This document shows positions 53,605-62,632 of a stretch of DNA of 64,000 bases, one piece after another; position 1 is the stretch's first letter, and each line of letters begins with the position of its first letter. Origin of the DNA: Bacteroides finegoldii DSM 17565 (GTDB taxonomy: Bacteria; Bacteroidota; Bacteroidia; Bacteroidales; Bacteroidaceae); NCBI RefSeq assembly GCF_000156195.1, contig NZ_GG688317.1, positions 62,001-126,000 of the forward strand, in the 5' to 3' direction. A program made the position numbers and the translations under genes. A model generated the notes under the pieces. The model made no database searches. It had not been told where the DNA came from and worked only from the letters and a program-made list of their open reading frames with translations.

Positions 53605-54675
53605 TTATTTTTTCTTTTTGTTGTCTTTTTTATCTTTCTCTTCTGCTGCGGAAACGACTTCTTCGATTTTCTTCTTCAAATCTTCTCCACTGAGATTTTT
53701 AGCCAGGATTTTTCCGTCTGCCGACAGAAGAATGTTTGCGGGAATTTGCTTGATGGTATATTGTTTGGCAATCTCTGAATTAAGTCCGCTGAAATCACAG
53801 ACTTGCTCCCAATCCAACGTGTCACGTTTTATTGCGTCTTTCCATTCTTTCTTGTCCACGTCGAAAGAGATACCGAGCATACCTATATATTTACTCTTTT
53901 TGTACTTCTTATAAAGTTCCTTTAGTTCATTGTTGTTGCGACGGTTGGAAATACTATCTCCCCAAGAAGCCCAGAAGTTGATTAAAAGGTTTTTCTTTTT
54001 GAAGTCTTCTGATGTGCGGGTAATTTTTTCTCCTTTGGTATTAGGCAAACTAAAGAAGGGGGCATATTTCCCTATTTCGGTTTTTTCGGCTTGGGATATG
54101 GTTTCGTTCAACTTCTCAATATATAATTTATCTTGCAATATTCCTGTCATGACTTCAATTAGTTTTTTTATCTTATTGAAGTCCGGAGATTCTTTTTGGA
54201 CAAAATATTTATCTAGTAGATAGAGGCTTACGAAAGATGAATGATGTTGCTGTATGAATTCTTCTGCTTTTTGTTCTAAATCCTTTTCGGACGGGCTGTT
54301 TAAGCCGTTCAGTTCTTTTTGGAAGGCTGTAAACTCTTCATTGTATATATTGCCGTCGATGGTTAGGACTTTCAAATTGCCGGTATCTCCCTTTATTTTG
54401 ATTTTATTCCCTTTATCAAGGAAAATAGGGTATTCTATCTGATTTTTAATGAGCAGAAAAGCGGAGGTAATAGTGTCTATTGGGGTTGAATAAGAGAACT
54501 TGTCGTCTTTGGTGAAAATAGTATCTATTTGGTCGTGCAATTCGTCCATACCGTATAGATAAAGTGTATCTGTTCCCAATCCTTCGATTTCTCCGGTTAT
54601 GTTTACTTCCTTAGAAGACTTGCTGCAACCGAATAGACAGATGGCTATGAGGATTAAAATGCTACTCTTTTTCAT
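53605..54675 (-). CDS. TlpA-like lipoprotein with DUF4369, lacking the thioredoxin cysteines
   Basis: The 356-aa lipoprotein (Cys17, LFGC) has an N-terminal DUF4369 domain (VNITGEIEGLGTDTLYLYG), a helical linker and a C-terminal thioredoxin fold (LLINFWASWGDSISNRRNNNELKEL, with cis-Pro in IKQIPANILL). The active-site CxxC is replaced by GDSI, so thiol-disulfide exchange is not expected. Relatives with intact CxxC reduce or oxidize periplasmic proteins. A Lys-rich tail (KKDNKKKK) ends the protein. A TACTTTCG box at 54695-54702 may be its promoter. Confidence 0.88.
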   Translation of the reverse strand: MKKSSILILIAICLFGCSKSSKEVNITGEIEGLGTDTLYLYGMDELHDQIDTIFTKDDKFSYSTPIDTITSAFLLIKNQIEYPIFLDKGNKIKIKGDTGNLKVLTIDGNIYNEEFTAFQKELNGLNSPSEKDLEQKAEEFIQQHHSSFVSLYLLDKYFVQKESPDFNKIKKLIEVMTGILQDKLYIEKLNETISQAEKTEIGKYAPFFSLPNTKGEKITRTSEDFKKKNLLINFWASWGDSISNRRNNNELKELYKKYKKSKYIGMLGISFDVDKKEWKDAIKRDTLDWEQVCDFSGLNSEIAKQYTIKQIPANILLSADGKILAKNLSGEDLKKKIEEVVSAAEEKDKKDNKKKK

Positions 54676-54723
54676 TGCTTTTATTTCTTTTCTGCGAAAG
54701 TACGGTTTTTTGCAGATAAAAAA

Positions 54724-54760
54724 AAGAATTGCCCGTCATTTGTAATGACAGGCAATTCTT
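54724..54760 (-). terminator. Terminator after the TPR lipoprotein gene
   Basis: AAGAATTGCC (54724-54733) pairs with GGCAATTCTT (54751-54760), with an inner stem GTCATT/AATGAC. On the minus strand a T8 run follows. It separates the TPR lipoprotein gene from the TlpA-like gene. Confidence 0.87.
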
Positions 54761-54787
54761 AATATTTAAAATAGAGTGGTAATTCTA

Positions 54788-56482
54788 TTATTTAACGATG
54801 TTCATGAAATCTGCATTTGTGAAGTATTTTGCAAATTCCAAGTCTGTAGCTGCTTTCTTAGCCAATGAAGAATCTTTAGCAACTGCGCTTTTCAAGCTGC
54901 TTGTTACCATAGAAGAATTATTAGTTCTAGCGCCTAAAACAGCCATCAAGTAGTCTGTGTAAGCATCCGGTCTTTCTACGTTAGCCAAAGTATTTTTAGC
55001 TTTGTTGTAGTCTTTTGCCAAGATCTGAGCCAATGCGGCACTATTAGTCTTAGAGTCACCGAATGAGTTTACAGCTCTTTCATATTGACCTTGAGCGATG
55101 TACAGGTTACCCATAGATTCGCCAAGTTCTTTAGTACCGGCAGCTTTACCGAAGTAAGCTTCTGCAGCTGCTTTGTCACCCTTCATCAAAGAAACCAAAC
55201 CTAAGTTCATGTTTACTTCAGGAGAAGCGTTTACGTTGGCTGCTTTCTTGAAATAAGATTCAGCTTTATCGATGTTGCCAGCTTGATAAGCTAATTTACC
55301 CAAGTTATTGTAAGCACGGTAATCGTTCGGGAATTGTTTTGTAGCTTGAGTATAGATAGCTTCTTGTTTAGCAGGATCGTTAGTCAGTGTAGCTGCGTAC
55401 AGCAATTCTTCGATATTCAATTCAGAAGGATTGGAAGAAGCCAGCTTAGCGATTTCTTCGTCAGACTTACCGATGATTTCGTAGTTCAAAGTCAAACGAG
55501 AACGACGTAACTGAGGCAGGATTTCGTCAGCCAAAGTTTTGTAAACAGAAGAAATGTTTTTGATTTCTTGTTCTCTTTGTGCAGGATCTTGATACATAGA
55601 CAATACGCGGAGGATCAACTCTTTGTCTTGAATGTTAGACTTAGAAACCAGTTCTTGGAAACCTTCCCAGTCCTGTGCAGTATATTTTGCATCGATCGGA
55701 GCATCGATTTTTGCTTTCTTCAGGTCTTTGTTCAACATCTTAGTAGTGTTGTTCTCACGGTTTTCAGCCAGTGTAGTATTCAAGCTTACACCACCATCTG
55801 GAGAAGCGTATGCAGATACTTCGATGTTGCTGATCTTCTTGTTAGCTGCTTCGTTTACGTTAGCAACTTCTTTGTTGAATTCTTTAGCAGTCTTCAACTC
55901 GCTTGAACGGATGTTAGCTTGTTGGATCAAGAACATGATGTTAGCATCGTGCTTTTCTTTGATGATACGTTGGAAAGCGTCTTCGCCCAATGCAGGATTA
56001 GCATTACCTAAAGTATTGTTAACTAATTCTGAAGTAGAAATTACACCATCAGCTATTTTCACAGCAGGAATAGTAACTTCTTTTTTACCGATAGTAGCTT
56101 TGAATTCGAGGTATAACTCGGACTTAGCCATTTCCGGAACATAGTCAAAAGAGGTTTTCATTGTGTAGCTACCACCCATCTTATAAGAGATAGATTGGTT
56201 GTTACCTTCCACCTTTTCACCTTGGAAAGTAGCCGGTTGGCCTTTAGCTTCACCGCCATTCCATTTCAATACCGGAGTAACTTCTACAACCGCTTTCTTG
56301 TTGAAATACTTTTCAGGGAATTTACCATTGATGGTAGCAGGAACTTTACCACTTACTGCTTCCAGCACTTGCGGAGTAACAGTGAAGTAATCAGCTGACA
56401 GCGGACCCATTTTTTTGCTGCAAGAAGAGAATAATGCAACAACCATTGCCATGAGTAAAGGCAAGTACAACTTCTTAGTCAT
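54788..56482 (-). CDS. TPR- and OmpA-like outer-membrane lipoprotein
   Basis: This 564-aa lipoprotein (Cys21 in FSSC) has an N-terminal beta-rich part, then a segment like OmpA/Pal domains (ISNIEVSAYASPDGGVSLNTTLAENRENNT, near 220-255). Several TPR motifs follow from about 380 (DYRAYNNLGKLAYQAGNIDKAESYF, NMNLGLVSLMKGDKAAAEAYF). A role in anchoring the outer membrane to peptidoglycan or in protein assembly is plausible. Its own promoter (56563-56570), an 80-nt leader and a strong terminator suggest an abundant single-gene transcript. Confidence 0.85.
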   Translation of the reverse strand: MTKKLYLPLLMAMVVALFSSCSKKMGPLSADYFTVTPQVLEAVSGKVPATINGKFPEKYFNKKAVVEVTPVLKWNGGEAKGQPATFQGEKVEGNNQSISYKMGGSYTMKTSFDYVPEMAKSELYLEFKATIGKKEVTIPAVKIADGVISTSELVNNTLGNANPALGEDAFQRIIKEKHDANIMFLIQQANIRSSELKTAKEFNKEVANVNEAANKKISNIEVSAYASPDGGVSLNTTLAENRENNTTKMLNKDLKKAKIDAPIDAKYTAQDWEGFQELVSKSNIQDKELILRVLSMYQDPAQREQEIKNISSVYKTLADEILPQLRRSRLTLNYEIIGKSDEEIAKLASSNPSELNIEELLYAATLTNDPAKQEAIYTQATKQFPNDYRAYNNLGKLAYQAGNIDKAESYFKKAANVNASPEVNMNLGLVSLMKGDKAAAEAYFGKAAGTKELGESMGNLYIAQGQYERAVNSFGDSKTNSAALAQILAKDYNKAKNTLANVERPDAYTDYLMAVLGARTNNSSMVTSSLKSAVAKDSSLAKKAATDLEFAKYFTNADFMNIVK

Positions 56483-56562
56483 TTTAGGTATAAATTAAAT
56501 GTTTGTAATTGAAATATCGTCTATTCACAAATCTTCTTCTACTTTACGTAGAAAAAGTAACG

Positions 56563-56570
56563 CAAAGATA
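56563..56570 (-). promoter_or_regulatory. Promoter of the TPR lipoprotein gene
   Basis: TATCTTTG on the minus strand, 80 bp before the ATG at 56482. Confidence 0.55.
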
Positions 56571-56618
56571 TTAATTCTTAATATAAATATATGGATAAGG
56601 GGGCGATTTTATCATAAT

Positions 56619-57578
56619 TTAATGAAATAATGACTCTTTTTCTTTCCGATACTTAATATTTCGGGGATGATGTTCAATAATCTCACTGCGAAGCACATTG
56701 CGGTCGATGTGGGTGTAGATTTCAGTTGTTGCGATTGATTCATGTCCGAGCATACATTGGATTGCCCGTAAATTGGCGCCGCCTTCTAGTAAATGAGTCG
56801 CAAAAGAATGGCGGAAGGTGTGCGGGCTGATGTTTTTGGTAATACTTGCTTGCTGTGCTAGTTCTTTTATCATGTGGAAAATCATAATTCGCGAGAGTCT
56901 TTTACCTCTTCGTAGGCTGATAAAAACAAAATCTTCATGTCCGCTCTTGACTTCTATCTGATTCCGGTCTGTAAAATAGAGCTTTATCTCATTAATGGCT
57001 CTGGGGGAAATCGGAATAAGACGTTGTTTGTTTCCTTTTCCTTCTACCTTGATGAACCCTTCATCAAAATAAAGGTCGGATAGTTTAAGATTGACAAGTT
57101 CCGAAACGCGGAGCCCGCAGCTATATAGGGTTTCCAGAATAGCTCTGTTCCGCTGTCCTTCGGCTTTGCTGCGGTCTACAGTGGCAATGATCCGGTCAAT
57201 TTCCTCTACTGTCAGTACTTCCGGGAGTTTGAGGCCTATATTAGGGCTTTCCAACAGCTCGCTGGGATCTGCTTCCAGATAGTCTGCCATGATCAGAAAG
57301 CGGAAAAATGATTTGATACCCGACAGAATGCGTGCTTGTGAGCGTGGATGAATGCCGATGTCGTGCAGGCCTGCCGCAAAACGTTGGAGGTCAGCCAGAC
57401 ATACATCCAAGATATTAATCCCTTCTAAGGTCAGGAAACTTAATAGCTTGTCCAAATCTGTAAGATAAGCTTCCAGTGTGTTAGGAGATAAGGACTTTTC
57501 CAATTTAAGATACTGCTGATACTTTCTGATAATCAGTGCTTGTTGTTCCTTCTTCTGTTTTTTTTCGTTGATTTCCAT
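56619..57578 (-). CDS. xerD: Tyrosine recombinase XerD (chromosome dimer resolution)
   Basis: The 319-aa recombinase has an N-terminal SAM-like domain (YLKLEKSLSPNTLEAYLTDLDK) and a complete catalytic set: Arg in CGLRVSELVNL, Lys in VEGKGNKQR, HTFRHSFATHLL, LGHESIATTEIYTHID with the nucleophile Tyr. It acts with XerC at dif to resolve chromosome dimers; many Bacteroidetes carry several such proteins. Unlike the element integrase at 682-2181, all catalytic residues are present. It is divergent from aroQ. Confidence 0.92.
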   Translation of the reverse strand: MEINEKKQKKEQQALIIRKYQQYLKLEKSLSPNTLEAYLTDLDKLLSFLTLEGINILDVCLADLQRFAAGLHDIGIHPRSQARILSGIKSFFRFLIMADYLEADPSELLESPNIGLKLPEVLTVEEIDRIIATVDRSKAEGQRNRAILETLYSCGLRVSELVNLKLSDLYFDEGFIKVEGKGNKQRLIPISPRAINEIKLYFTDRNQIEVKSGHEDFVFISLRRGKRLSRIMIFHMIKELAQQASITKNISPHTFRHSFATHLLEGGANLRAIQCMLGHESIATTEIYTHIDRNVLRSEIIEHHPRNIKYRKEKESLFH

Positions 57579-57588
57579 TTCTTTTCTC

Positions 57589-57596
57589 TATCTTTG
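57589..57596 (+). promoter_or_regulatory. aroQ promoter
   Basis: TATCTTTG on plus with TTG about 18 bp upstream (57568-57570), 55 bp before the aroQ ATG. It faces the minus-strand box at 57623. Confidence 0.55.
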
Positions 57597-57622
57597 CACC
57601 TTGAAATATTGTTCTTTGGATA

Positions 57623-57630
57623 CAAAGGTA
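57623..57630 (-). promoter_or_regulatory. Candidate xerD promoter
   Basis: TACCTTTG on the minus strand, 45 bp before the xerD ATG. Its transcript would cross the aroQ promoter, and the reverse. Confidence 0.4.
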
Positions 57631-57650
57631 TAAAAAAACAGGATTGTGCG

Positions 57651-58073
57651 ATGAAGATACAAATTATTAATGGCCCGAATATTAATCTGTTGGGTAAGCG
57701 TGAACCTTCTATTTATGGAAGCGTTACATTTGAAGATTATCTTGCTGAGCTTCGCAAAAGATATGCTGACTTGGAGATCGACTATTTTCAATCGAACATT
57801 GAGGGAGAAATGATAGACTGCATCCAGCAGGTCGGATTTGACGTGGATGGTATTATATTGAATGCCGGTGCATATACGCATACTTCTATTGCTTTGCAGG
57901 ATGCAATTCGTTCTGTGACATCTCCCGTGATTGAAGTGCATATTTCTAATGTGCATAGCCGTGAGGAATTCCGGCATGTATCTATGATTGCTTGTGCCTG
58001 TAGAGGGGTTATTTGTGGTTTCGGATTGAACTCGTATCGTTTGGCTTTGGAGGCATTATTAGAGAATAAATAA
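57651..58073 (+). CDS. aroQ: 3-dehydroquinate dehydratase, type II
   Basis: This 140-aa enzyme catalyses the third step of the shikimate pathway (3-dehydroquinate to 3-dehydroshikimate). Family motifs: INGPNINLLGKREPSIYG (with the catalytic Tyr in the flexible loop), QSNIEGEMIDCIQ, NAGAYTHTSIALQDA, EVHISNVHSREEFRH (catalytic His). The length is typical of the dodecameric type II enzymes. The start at 57651 is fixed by the conserved MKIQIINGPN; an upstream ATG at 57540 lies inside xerD and before the promoter. Confidence 0.96.
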   Translation: MKIQIINGPNINLLGKREPSIYGSVTFEDYLAELRKRYADLEIDYFQSNIEGEMIDCIQQVGFDVDGIILNAGAYTHTSIALQDAIRSVTSPVIEVHISNVHSREEFRHVSMIACACRGVICGFGLNSYRLALEALLENK

Positions 58074-58104
58074 AGATTATAATATATAAATAGGTAGAAA
58101 GACT

Positions 58105-59562
58105 ATGTTATTGAAACAGACTAAAATTGTAGCTTCCATTTCGGATAGACGTTGTGATGTGGATTTTATCAAACAATTATTTGATGCCGGAATGAATGTG
58201 GTGCGTATGAATACTGCGCATGCCAGCCGTGAAGGTTTTGAAGCTTTGATTGCAAATGTGCGTGCGGTGTCCAACCGTATTGCGATTCTGATGGATACTA
58301 AAGGACCGGAGGTTCGCACGACTGCTAATGCGGAACCGATTCCATATAAGATAGGGGAGAAAGTGAAAATAGTTGGTAATCCGGAACTTGAAACGACCCG
58401 CGAATGTATTGCTGTCTCTTATCCCAATTTTGTGCATGACTTGAATATCGGTGGTACCATTCTGATTGATGATGGTGACCTGGAATTGGAGGTTATTGAT
58501 AAGACTGCCGATTATCTGCTTTGTGAGGTGAAAAATGAAGCTACTTTAGGAAGTCGCAAGAGTGTGAATGTACCGGGTGTCCGTATCAATCTTCCTTCTT
58601 TGACGGAGAAAGACCGCAACAATATTCTTTATGCTATTGAAAAAGATATCGATTTTATAGCCCACTCTTTTGTGCGTAACCGTCAGGATGTGCTTGATAT
58701 TCGTGAAATTCTGGATGCTCACAATAGCGATATCAGAATTATCGCTAAGATAGAAAATCAGGAGGGAGTGGATAATATCGACGAAATTCTGGAAGTGGCT
58801 GACGGCGTTATGGTTGCTCGTGGTGACTTAGGTATAGAAGTGCCTCAGGAACGTATTCCGGGTATTCAGCGTGTGTTGATTCGTAAATGTATTTTGGCTA
58901 AGAAACCGGTAATTGTTGCGACTCAGATGCTTCATACGATGATCAATAATCCTCGTCCGACTCGTGCGGAGGTTACGGATATTGCCAATGCTATCTATTA
59001 TCGTACGGATGCTTTGATGTTGAGTGGGGAGACTGCTTATGGCAAGTATCCGGTAGAAGCTGTGAAAACGATGGCTAAGATTGCAGCTCAGGCTGAGAAG
59101 GATAAGTTGGAGGAAAACGATATTCGCATTCCTTTGGATGAAAATAGTAATGATGTTACGGCATTTCTTGCTAAACAAGCTGTTAAGGCTACATCTAAAC
59201 TGAAAATACGTGCTATCATTACGGACAGTTACAGTGGACGTACTGCTCGTAATTTGGCTGCCTTCCGTGGTAAATATCCGGTATTGGCTATATGTTATAA
59301 GGAAAAGACCATGCGTCATCTGGCTCTTTCTTATGGAGTAGAGGCGATCTATATGCCGGAATTGGCAAATGGGCAGGAATACTATTTCGCTGCTTTACGC
59401 CGTCTGTTGAAGGAAGGTCGCTTGCAACCTTCCGACATGGTAGGATATTTGAGTAGTGGTAAAGAAGGTACGCAGACTTCATTCCTCGAAATCAATGTGG
59501 TGGAAGATGCTTTGAAGCATGCGGAAGAGACTGTTTTGCCGAATAATAACCGCTATTTGTAA
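58105..59562 (+). CDS. pyk: Pyruvate kinase
   Basis: The 485-aa glycolytic enzyme converts phosphoenolpyruvate and ADP to pyruvate and ATP. It begins LKQTKIVASISDRRCD and has NTAHASREGF, MDTKGPEVRT, then IIAKIENQEGVDNIDEIL with the catalytic Lys, MVARGDLGIEVP, and MLSGETAYGKYPVEAV. The C-terminal allosteric domain runs from about residue 360. It is 31 bp after aroQ and probably in the same transcript as the O-methyltransferase (8 bp downstream) and rbfA. Confidence 0.96.
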   Translation: MLLKQTKIVASISDRRCDVDFIKQLFDAGMNVVRMNTAHASREGFEALIANVRAVSNRIAILMDTKGPEVRTTANAEPIPYKIGEKVKIVGNPELETTRECIAVSYPNFVHDLNIGGTILIDDGDLELEVIDKTADYLLCEVKNEATLGSRKSVNVPGVRINLPSLTEKDRNNILYAIEKDIDFIAHSFVRNRQDVLDIREILDAHNSDIRIIAKIENQEGVDNIDEILEVADGVMVARGDLGIEVPQERIPGIQRVLIRKCILAKKPVIVATQMLHTMINNPRPTRAEVTDIANAIYYRTDALMLSGETAYGKYPVEAVKTMAKIAAQAEKDKLEENDIRIPLDENSNDVTAFLAKQAVKATSKLKIRAIITDSYSGRTARNLAAFRGKYPVLAICYKEKTMRHLALSYGVEAIYMPELANGQEYYFAALRRLLKEGRLQPSDMVGYLSSGKEGTQTSFLEINVVEDALKHAEETVLPNNNRYL

Positions 59563-59570
59563 AAAGCTAT

Positions 59571-60209
59571 ATGCAAGAGACTGAATCTATAGACGAATAT
59601 ATTTTGCAGCATATTGATCCCGAGAATGACTATCTGAAAGCACTCTATCGGGATACGCACGTAAAATTACTCCGTCCCCGTATGGCTTCCGGGCATTTGC
59701 AAGGGCGGATGTTGAAAATGTTTGTGGAAATGATTCGGCCTCGCCAGATATTGGAAATTGGAACGTATAGCGGGTATTCCGCCCTTTGCTTGGCTGAAGG
59801 GCTTCAGAAGGGCGGAATGTTACATACGTTTGAGATAAATGATGAGCAAGAAGATTTTACTCGTCCGTGGCTTGAGGAATCACCGTTTGCGGATAAAATC
59901 CGTTTTTATATAGGTGATGCGTTGAGCCTGGTTCCCGATTTGGGGATTATTTTTGATATGGCTTTTATAGATGGAGATAAACGCAAGTATATTGAATATT
60001 ACGAAATGACGCTGGCGCATCTCTCACAAGGAGGATATATCATTGCCGATAATACATTGTGGGATGGTCATGTGTTGGAACAGCCTCGTAGTGCTGATAC
60101 TCAGACGATCGGGATTAAGGCATTCAATGATTTCGTAGCAAAAGATGAGCGGGTGGAGAAAGTGATATTGCCCTTACGTGATGGGTTAACGATTATAAGA
60201 AAGAAATAA
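59571..60209 (+). CDS. SAM-dependent O-methyltransferase
   Basis: The 212-aa protein has the class I methyltransferase fold of the caffeoyl-CoA/catechol O-methyltransferase type: ILEIGTYSGYSALCLAEGL (SAM motif I), LHTFEINDEQ, FDMAFIDGDKRKYIEYYE (metal-binding Asp) and IIADNTLWDGHV. The substrate in Bacteroides is unknown. It starts 8 bp after pyk and is followed 12 bp later by rbfA, so it sits inside an operon of core genes. Confidence 0.92.
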   Translation: MQETESIDEYILQHIDPENDYLKALYRDTHVKLLRPRMASGHLQGRMLKMFVEMIRPRQILEIGTYSGYSALCLAEGLQKGGMLHTFEINDEQEDFTRPWLEESPFADKIRFYIGDALSLVPDLGIIFDMAFIDGDKRKYIEYYEMTLAHLSQGGYIIADNTLWDGHVLEQPRSADTQTIGIKAFNDFVAKDERVEKVILPLRDGLTIIRKK

Positions 60210-60221
60210 AGGAGTAGATTT

Positions 60222-60554
60222 ATGGAAACAACTAGACAGAATAAGATATCTCGACTGTTGCAAAAAGAGCTTAGTGAGATATTTCTGCTTCAGACAAAAG
60301 CAATGCCGGGTGTTTTGGTATCTGTAAGTGCTGTTCGTATCAGCCCGGATATGAGTATAGCCCGTGTTTATCTTAGTGTCTTTCCGTCCGAGAAGGCAGA
60401 AGAAATAGTGAAGAATGTCAATGATAATATGAAGACCATTCGCTATGAGCTTGGAACCCGTGTACGCCATCAGTTACGTATTATCCCGGAGCTGAAGTTT
60501 TTTGTGGATGATTCATTGGATTATATTGAGAAGATTGATTCTTTGCTGAAATGA
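60222..60554 (+). CDS. rbfA: Ribosome-binding factor A
   Basis: This 110-aa protein binds the 30S subunit and helps mature the 5' end of 16S rRNA. The KH-like domain shows RQNKISRLLQKELSEIF at its start, VSAVRISPDMSIARVYLSVFP and VRHQLRIIPELKFFVDDSLDYIEKI near its end. The length is normal. The next gene begins 17 bp later. Confidence 0.95.
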   Translation: METTRQNKISRLLQKELSEIFLLQTKAMPGVLVSVSAVRISPDMSIARVYLSVFPSEKAEEIVKNVNDNMKTIRYELGTRVRHQLRIIPELKFFVDDSLDYIEKIDSLLK

Positions 60555-60571
60555 AATAATTTGTTGCAGAG

Positions 60572-61798
60572 TTGAATTTTCCTTTTTATATAGCCCGGCG
60601 TTATCTTTTTTCGAAGAAGAAACATAATGCCATTAATATCATATCCGGCATTTCTGTGTGCGGAGTAGCTCTTGCTACGCTTGCATTGGTCTGCACGCTT
60701 TCTGTTTTTAATGGATTTCAGGATATGGTAGCCAGCTTTTTTACAGCATTCGACCCGCAATTAAAAATTACTGTTCGTGAGGGGAAAGTCTTTGATGGTC
60801 AGGACAAACGGATTGGCGTAGTTTGCCTGCTTCCTGAAGTAGATGTATTTACAGAAACTCTCGAAGAGAATGCGATGGTACAATATAAAGACCGTCAAGC
60901 TATGGTTGTTCTAAAGGGGGTAGAGGATAATTTTGAAGAATTGACAGCCATTGATAGTATTCTCTATGGAGCCGGTGATTTTCTTCTTCATGATTCTATT
61001 GTGAATTACGGTGTGATGGGGGGAGAGTTGGTGGCAACCTTGGGTACGGGACTTCAATTTGTTGATCCTCTTCAAGTGTATTTACCCAAACGGAATGCTA
61101 AAGTAAATATGGCAAATCCGGGTGCTTCCTTTAATCGTGATTATCTTTATTCTCCCGGAGTTGTCTTCGTTGTCAATCAGCAGGAATATGACGGAAAGTA
61201 TATTCTTACCTCTCTTGATTTTCTTCGTCAACTGCTGGATTATACAACAGAGGTTTCCGCTATAGAATTGAAATTGAAGCCTGGTGCAAATGTTTCATCT
61301 GTACAAGCCAAAATTGAGAAAATACTAGGTAATGATTTTATCGTTCAGAACCGCTATCAGCAGCAAGCGGATGTTTTCCGTATCATGGAGATCGAGAAAT
61401 TGATCTCTTATTTATTCCTTACTTTTATCTTGATGATTGCTTGCTTCAATGTAATCGGTTCTCTTTCTATGTTGATTTTGGACAAGAAGGATGATGTTGT
61501 AACATTACGTAGCTTAGGAGCGGATGATAAACTGATCTCCCGTATCTTTTTATTCGAAGGTCGTCTTATTTCTCTTTTCGGTGCCGTTTCCGGGATTGTT
61601 TTAGGGTTGCTTTTGTGTTTCATCCAACAGGAATTCGGAATTATCTCATTAGGTGGTGGCGGTGGTACTTTTGTTGTGGATGCCTATCCTGTGAGTGTTC
61701 ACGCTTGGGATGTGCTACTTATCTTTGTGACGGTTCTAACGGTCGGCTTTCTTTCTGTATGGTATCCGGTGCGATATTTGAGTAAAAGACTTTTGTAA
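60572..61798 (+). CDS. LolC/LolE-type ABC transporter permease (FtsX domain)
   Basis: The 408-aa inner-membrane permease should work with a LolD-type ATPase to release lipoproteins from the inner membrane. Layout: one membrane helix near 22-45 (INIISGISVCGVALATLALVCTLSVFNGFQD), a large periplasmic MacB-like domain, then three helices in the C-terminal FtsX domain. It begins with a rare TTG codon; the conserved NFPFYIARRYLFSKK sequence right after it and the 17-bp spacing to rbfA fix this start. No ATPase gene is adjacent. Confidence 0.9.
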   Translation: MNFPFYIARRYLFSKKKHNAINIISGISVCGVALATLALVCTLSVFNGFQDMVASFFTAFDPQLKITVREGKVFDGQDKRIGVVCLLPEVDVFTETLEENAMVQYKDRQAMVVLKGVEDNFEELTAIDSILYGAGDFLLHDSIVNYGVMGGELVATLGTGLQFVDPLQVYLPKRNAKVNMANPGASFNRDYLYSPGVVFVVNQQEYDGKYILTSLDFLRQLLDYTTEVSAIELKLKPGANVSSVQAKIEKILGNDFIVQNRYQQQADVFRIMEIEKLISYLFLTFILMIACFNVIGSLSMLILDKKDDVVTLRSLGADDKLISRIFLFEGRLISLFGAVSGIVLGLLLCFIQQEFGIISLGGGGGTFVVDAYPVSVHAWDVLLIFVTVLTVGFLSVWYPVRYLSKRLL

Positions 61799-61873
61799 TA
61801 TTTATTGTATATACTTTTCTATAATTGATAACTTTTAATTCGGTTTTTATTTTTATATTTCCTAATATACTAC

Positions 61874-61881
61874 TATATTTG
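61874..61881 (+). promoter_or_regulatory. Candidate promoter of the sigma factor gene
   Basis: TATATTTG, 41 bp before the GTG start. The gap 61799-61922 contains no gene. Confidence 0.45.
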
Positions 61882-61922
61882 GCACAATTTTGTTAATTAG
61901 AAGTAATCTGTAAAACACTTCC

Positions 61923-62465
61923 GTGAAACTTGAAAGTAATGACATAGACAGAATTGTAAACAGTGATGAAGCGGCTTTTTGCCGTTTTATGGAATATTAT
62001 TCCTCACGTTTATATCACTATGTTTATGCTTTGATTGGCCAAAAGGAGCCATCTGAAGAGGTTGTAAGTGATGTTTTCTTTGAAGTTTGGAAAAATAGAA
62101 GAACTTTGGCTGGCATAGAAAATATGAATGCTTGGATACAAACAATAACCTATCGGAAGGCTCTTTCTTATCTGAGAAAAGAGAAGGGAAAGGCAGATTT
62201 ATTGCTTGATGATATAGGAGATTTTATATTTGCCCCAATCCAATCACCGGATGAGGCTATGATTAGCAGAGAAGAAATGGAGAAAATAAACAATGCTATT
62301 CAACAGTTACCACCGAAATGTAAACATGTTTTTTTCTTGGCGAAAATAGAAGGCCTACCTTATAAAGATATTGCGGCATTATTAGATATATCCGTGAAGA
62401 CTATAAATAATCATATAGCTTTTGCATTGGAAGAAATTGCTAAGAAACTAAATATTCGCTTTTGA
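61923..62465 (+). CDS. ECF RNA polymerase sigma-70 factor
   Basis: This 180-aa ECF sigma factor has region 2 (FCRFMEYYSSRLYHYVYALIG, EEVVSDVFFEVWKNR) and region 4 (NAIQQLPPKCKHVFFLAKIEGLPYKDIAALLDISVKTINNHI). It begins with GTG. Sigma factors of this group in Bacteroides are held by the FecR anti-sigma encoded next and freed when the cognate SusC-like receptor with an STN domain binds its ligand. The three genes here follow that order. Confidence 0.93.
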   Translation: MKLESNDIDRIVNSDEAAFCRFMEYYSSRLYHYVYALIGQKEPSEEVVSDVFFEVWKNRRTLAGIENMNAWIQTITYRKALSYLRKEKGKADLLLDDIGDFIFAPIQSPDEAMISREEMEKINNAIQQLPPKCKHVFFLAKIEGLPYKDIAALLDISVKTINNHIAFALEEIAKKLNIRF

Positions 62466-62632
62466 GAATAATATTTTTATTCTTGCCTTATTTATTTGAT
62501 TATCAATAGCCTATTCGTGAAAAAATCTGTCTTATATATTTTTTTATATGAAATGAGAAAAAAGTTCATTTTTAACTAGGAGATTCTTTTTTTAATTGCG
62601 TCTTTAATTATAGAACAACATTAAAAAAGATT

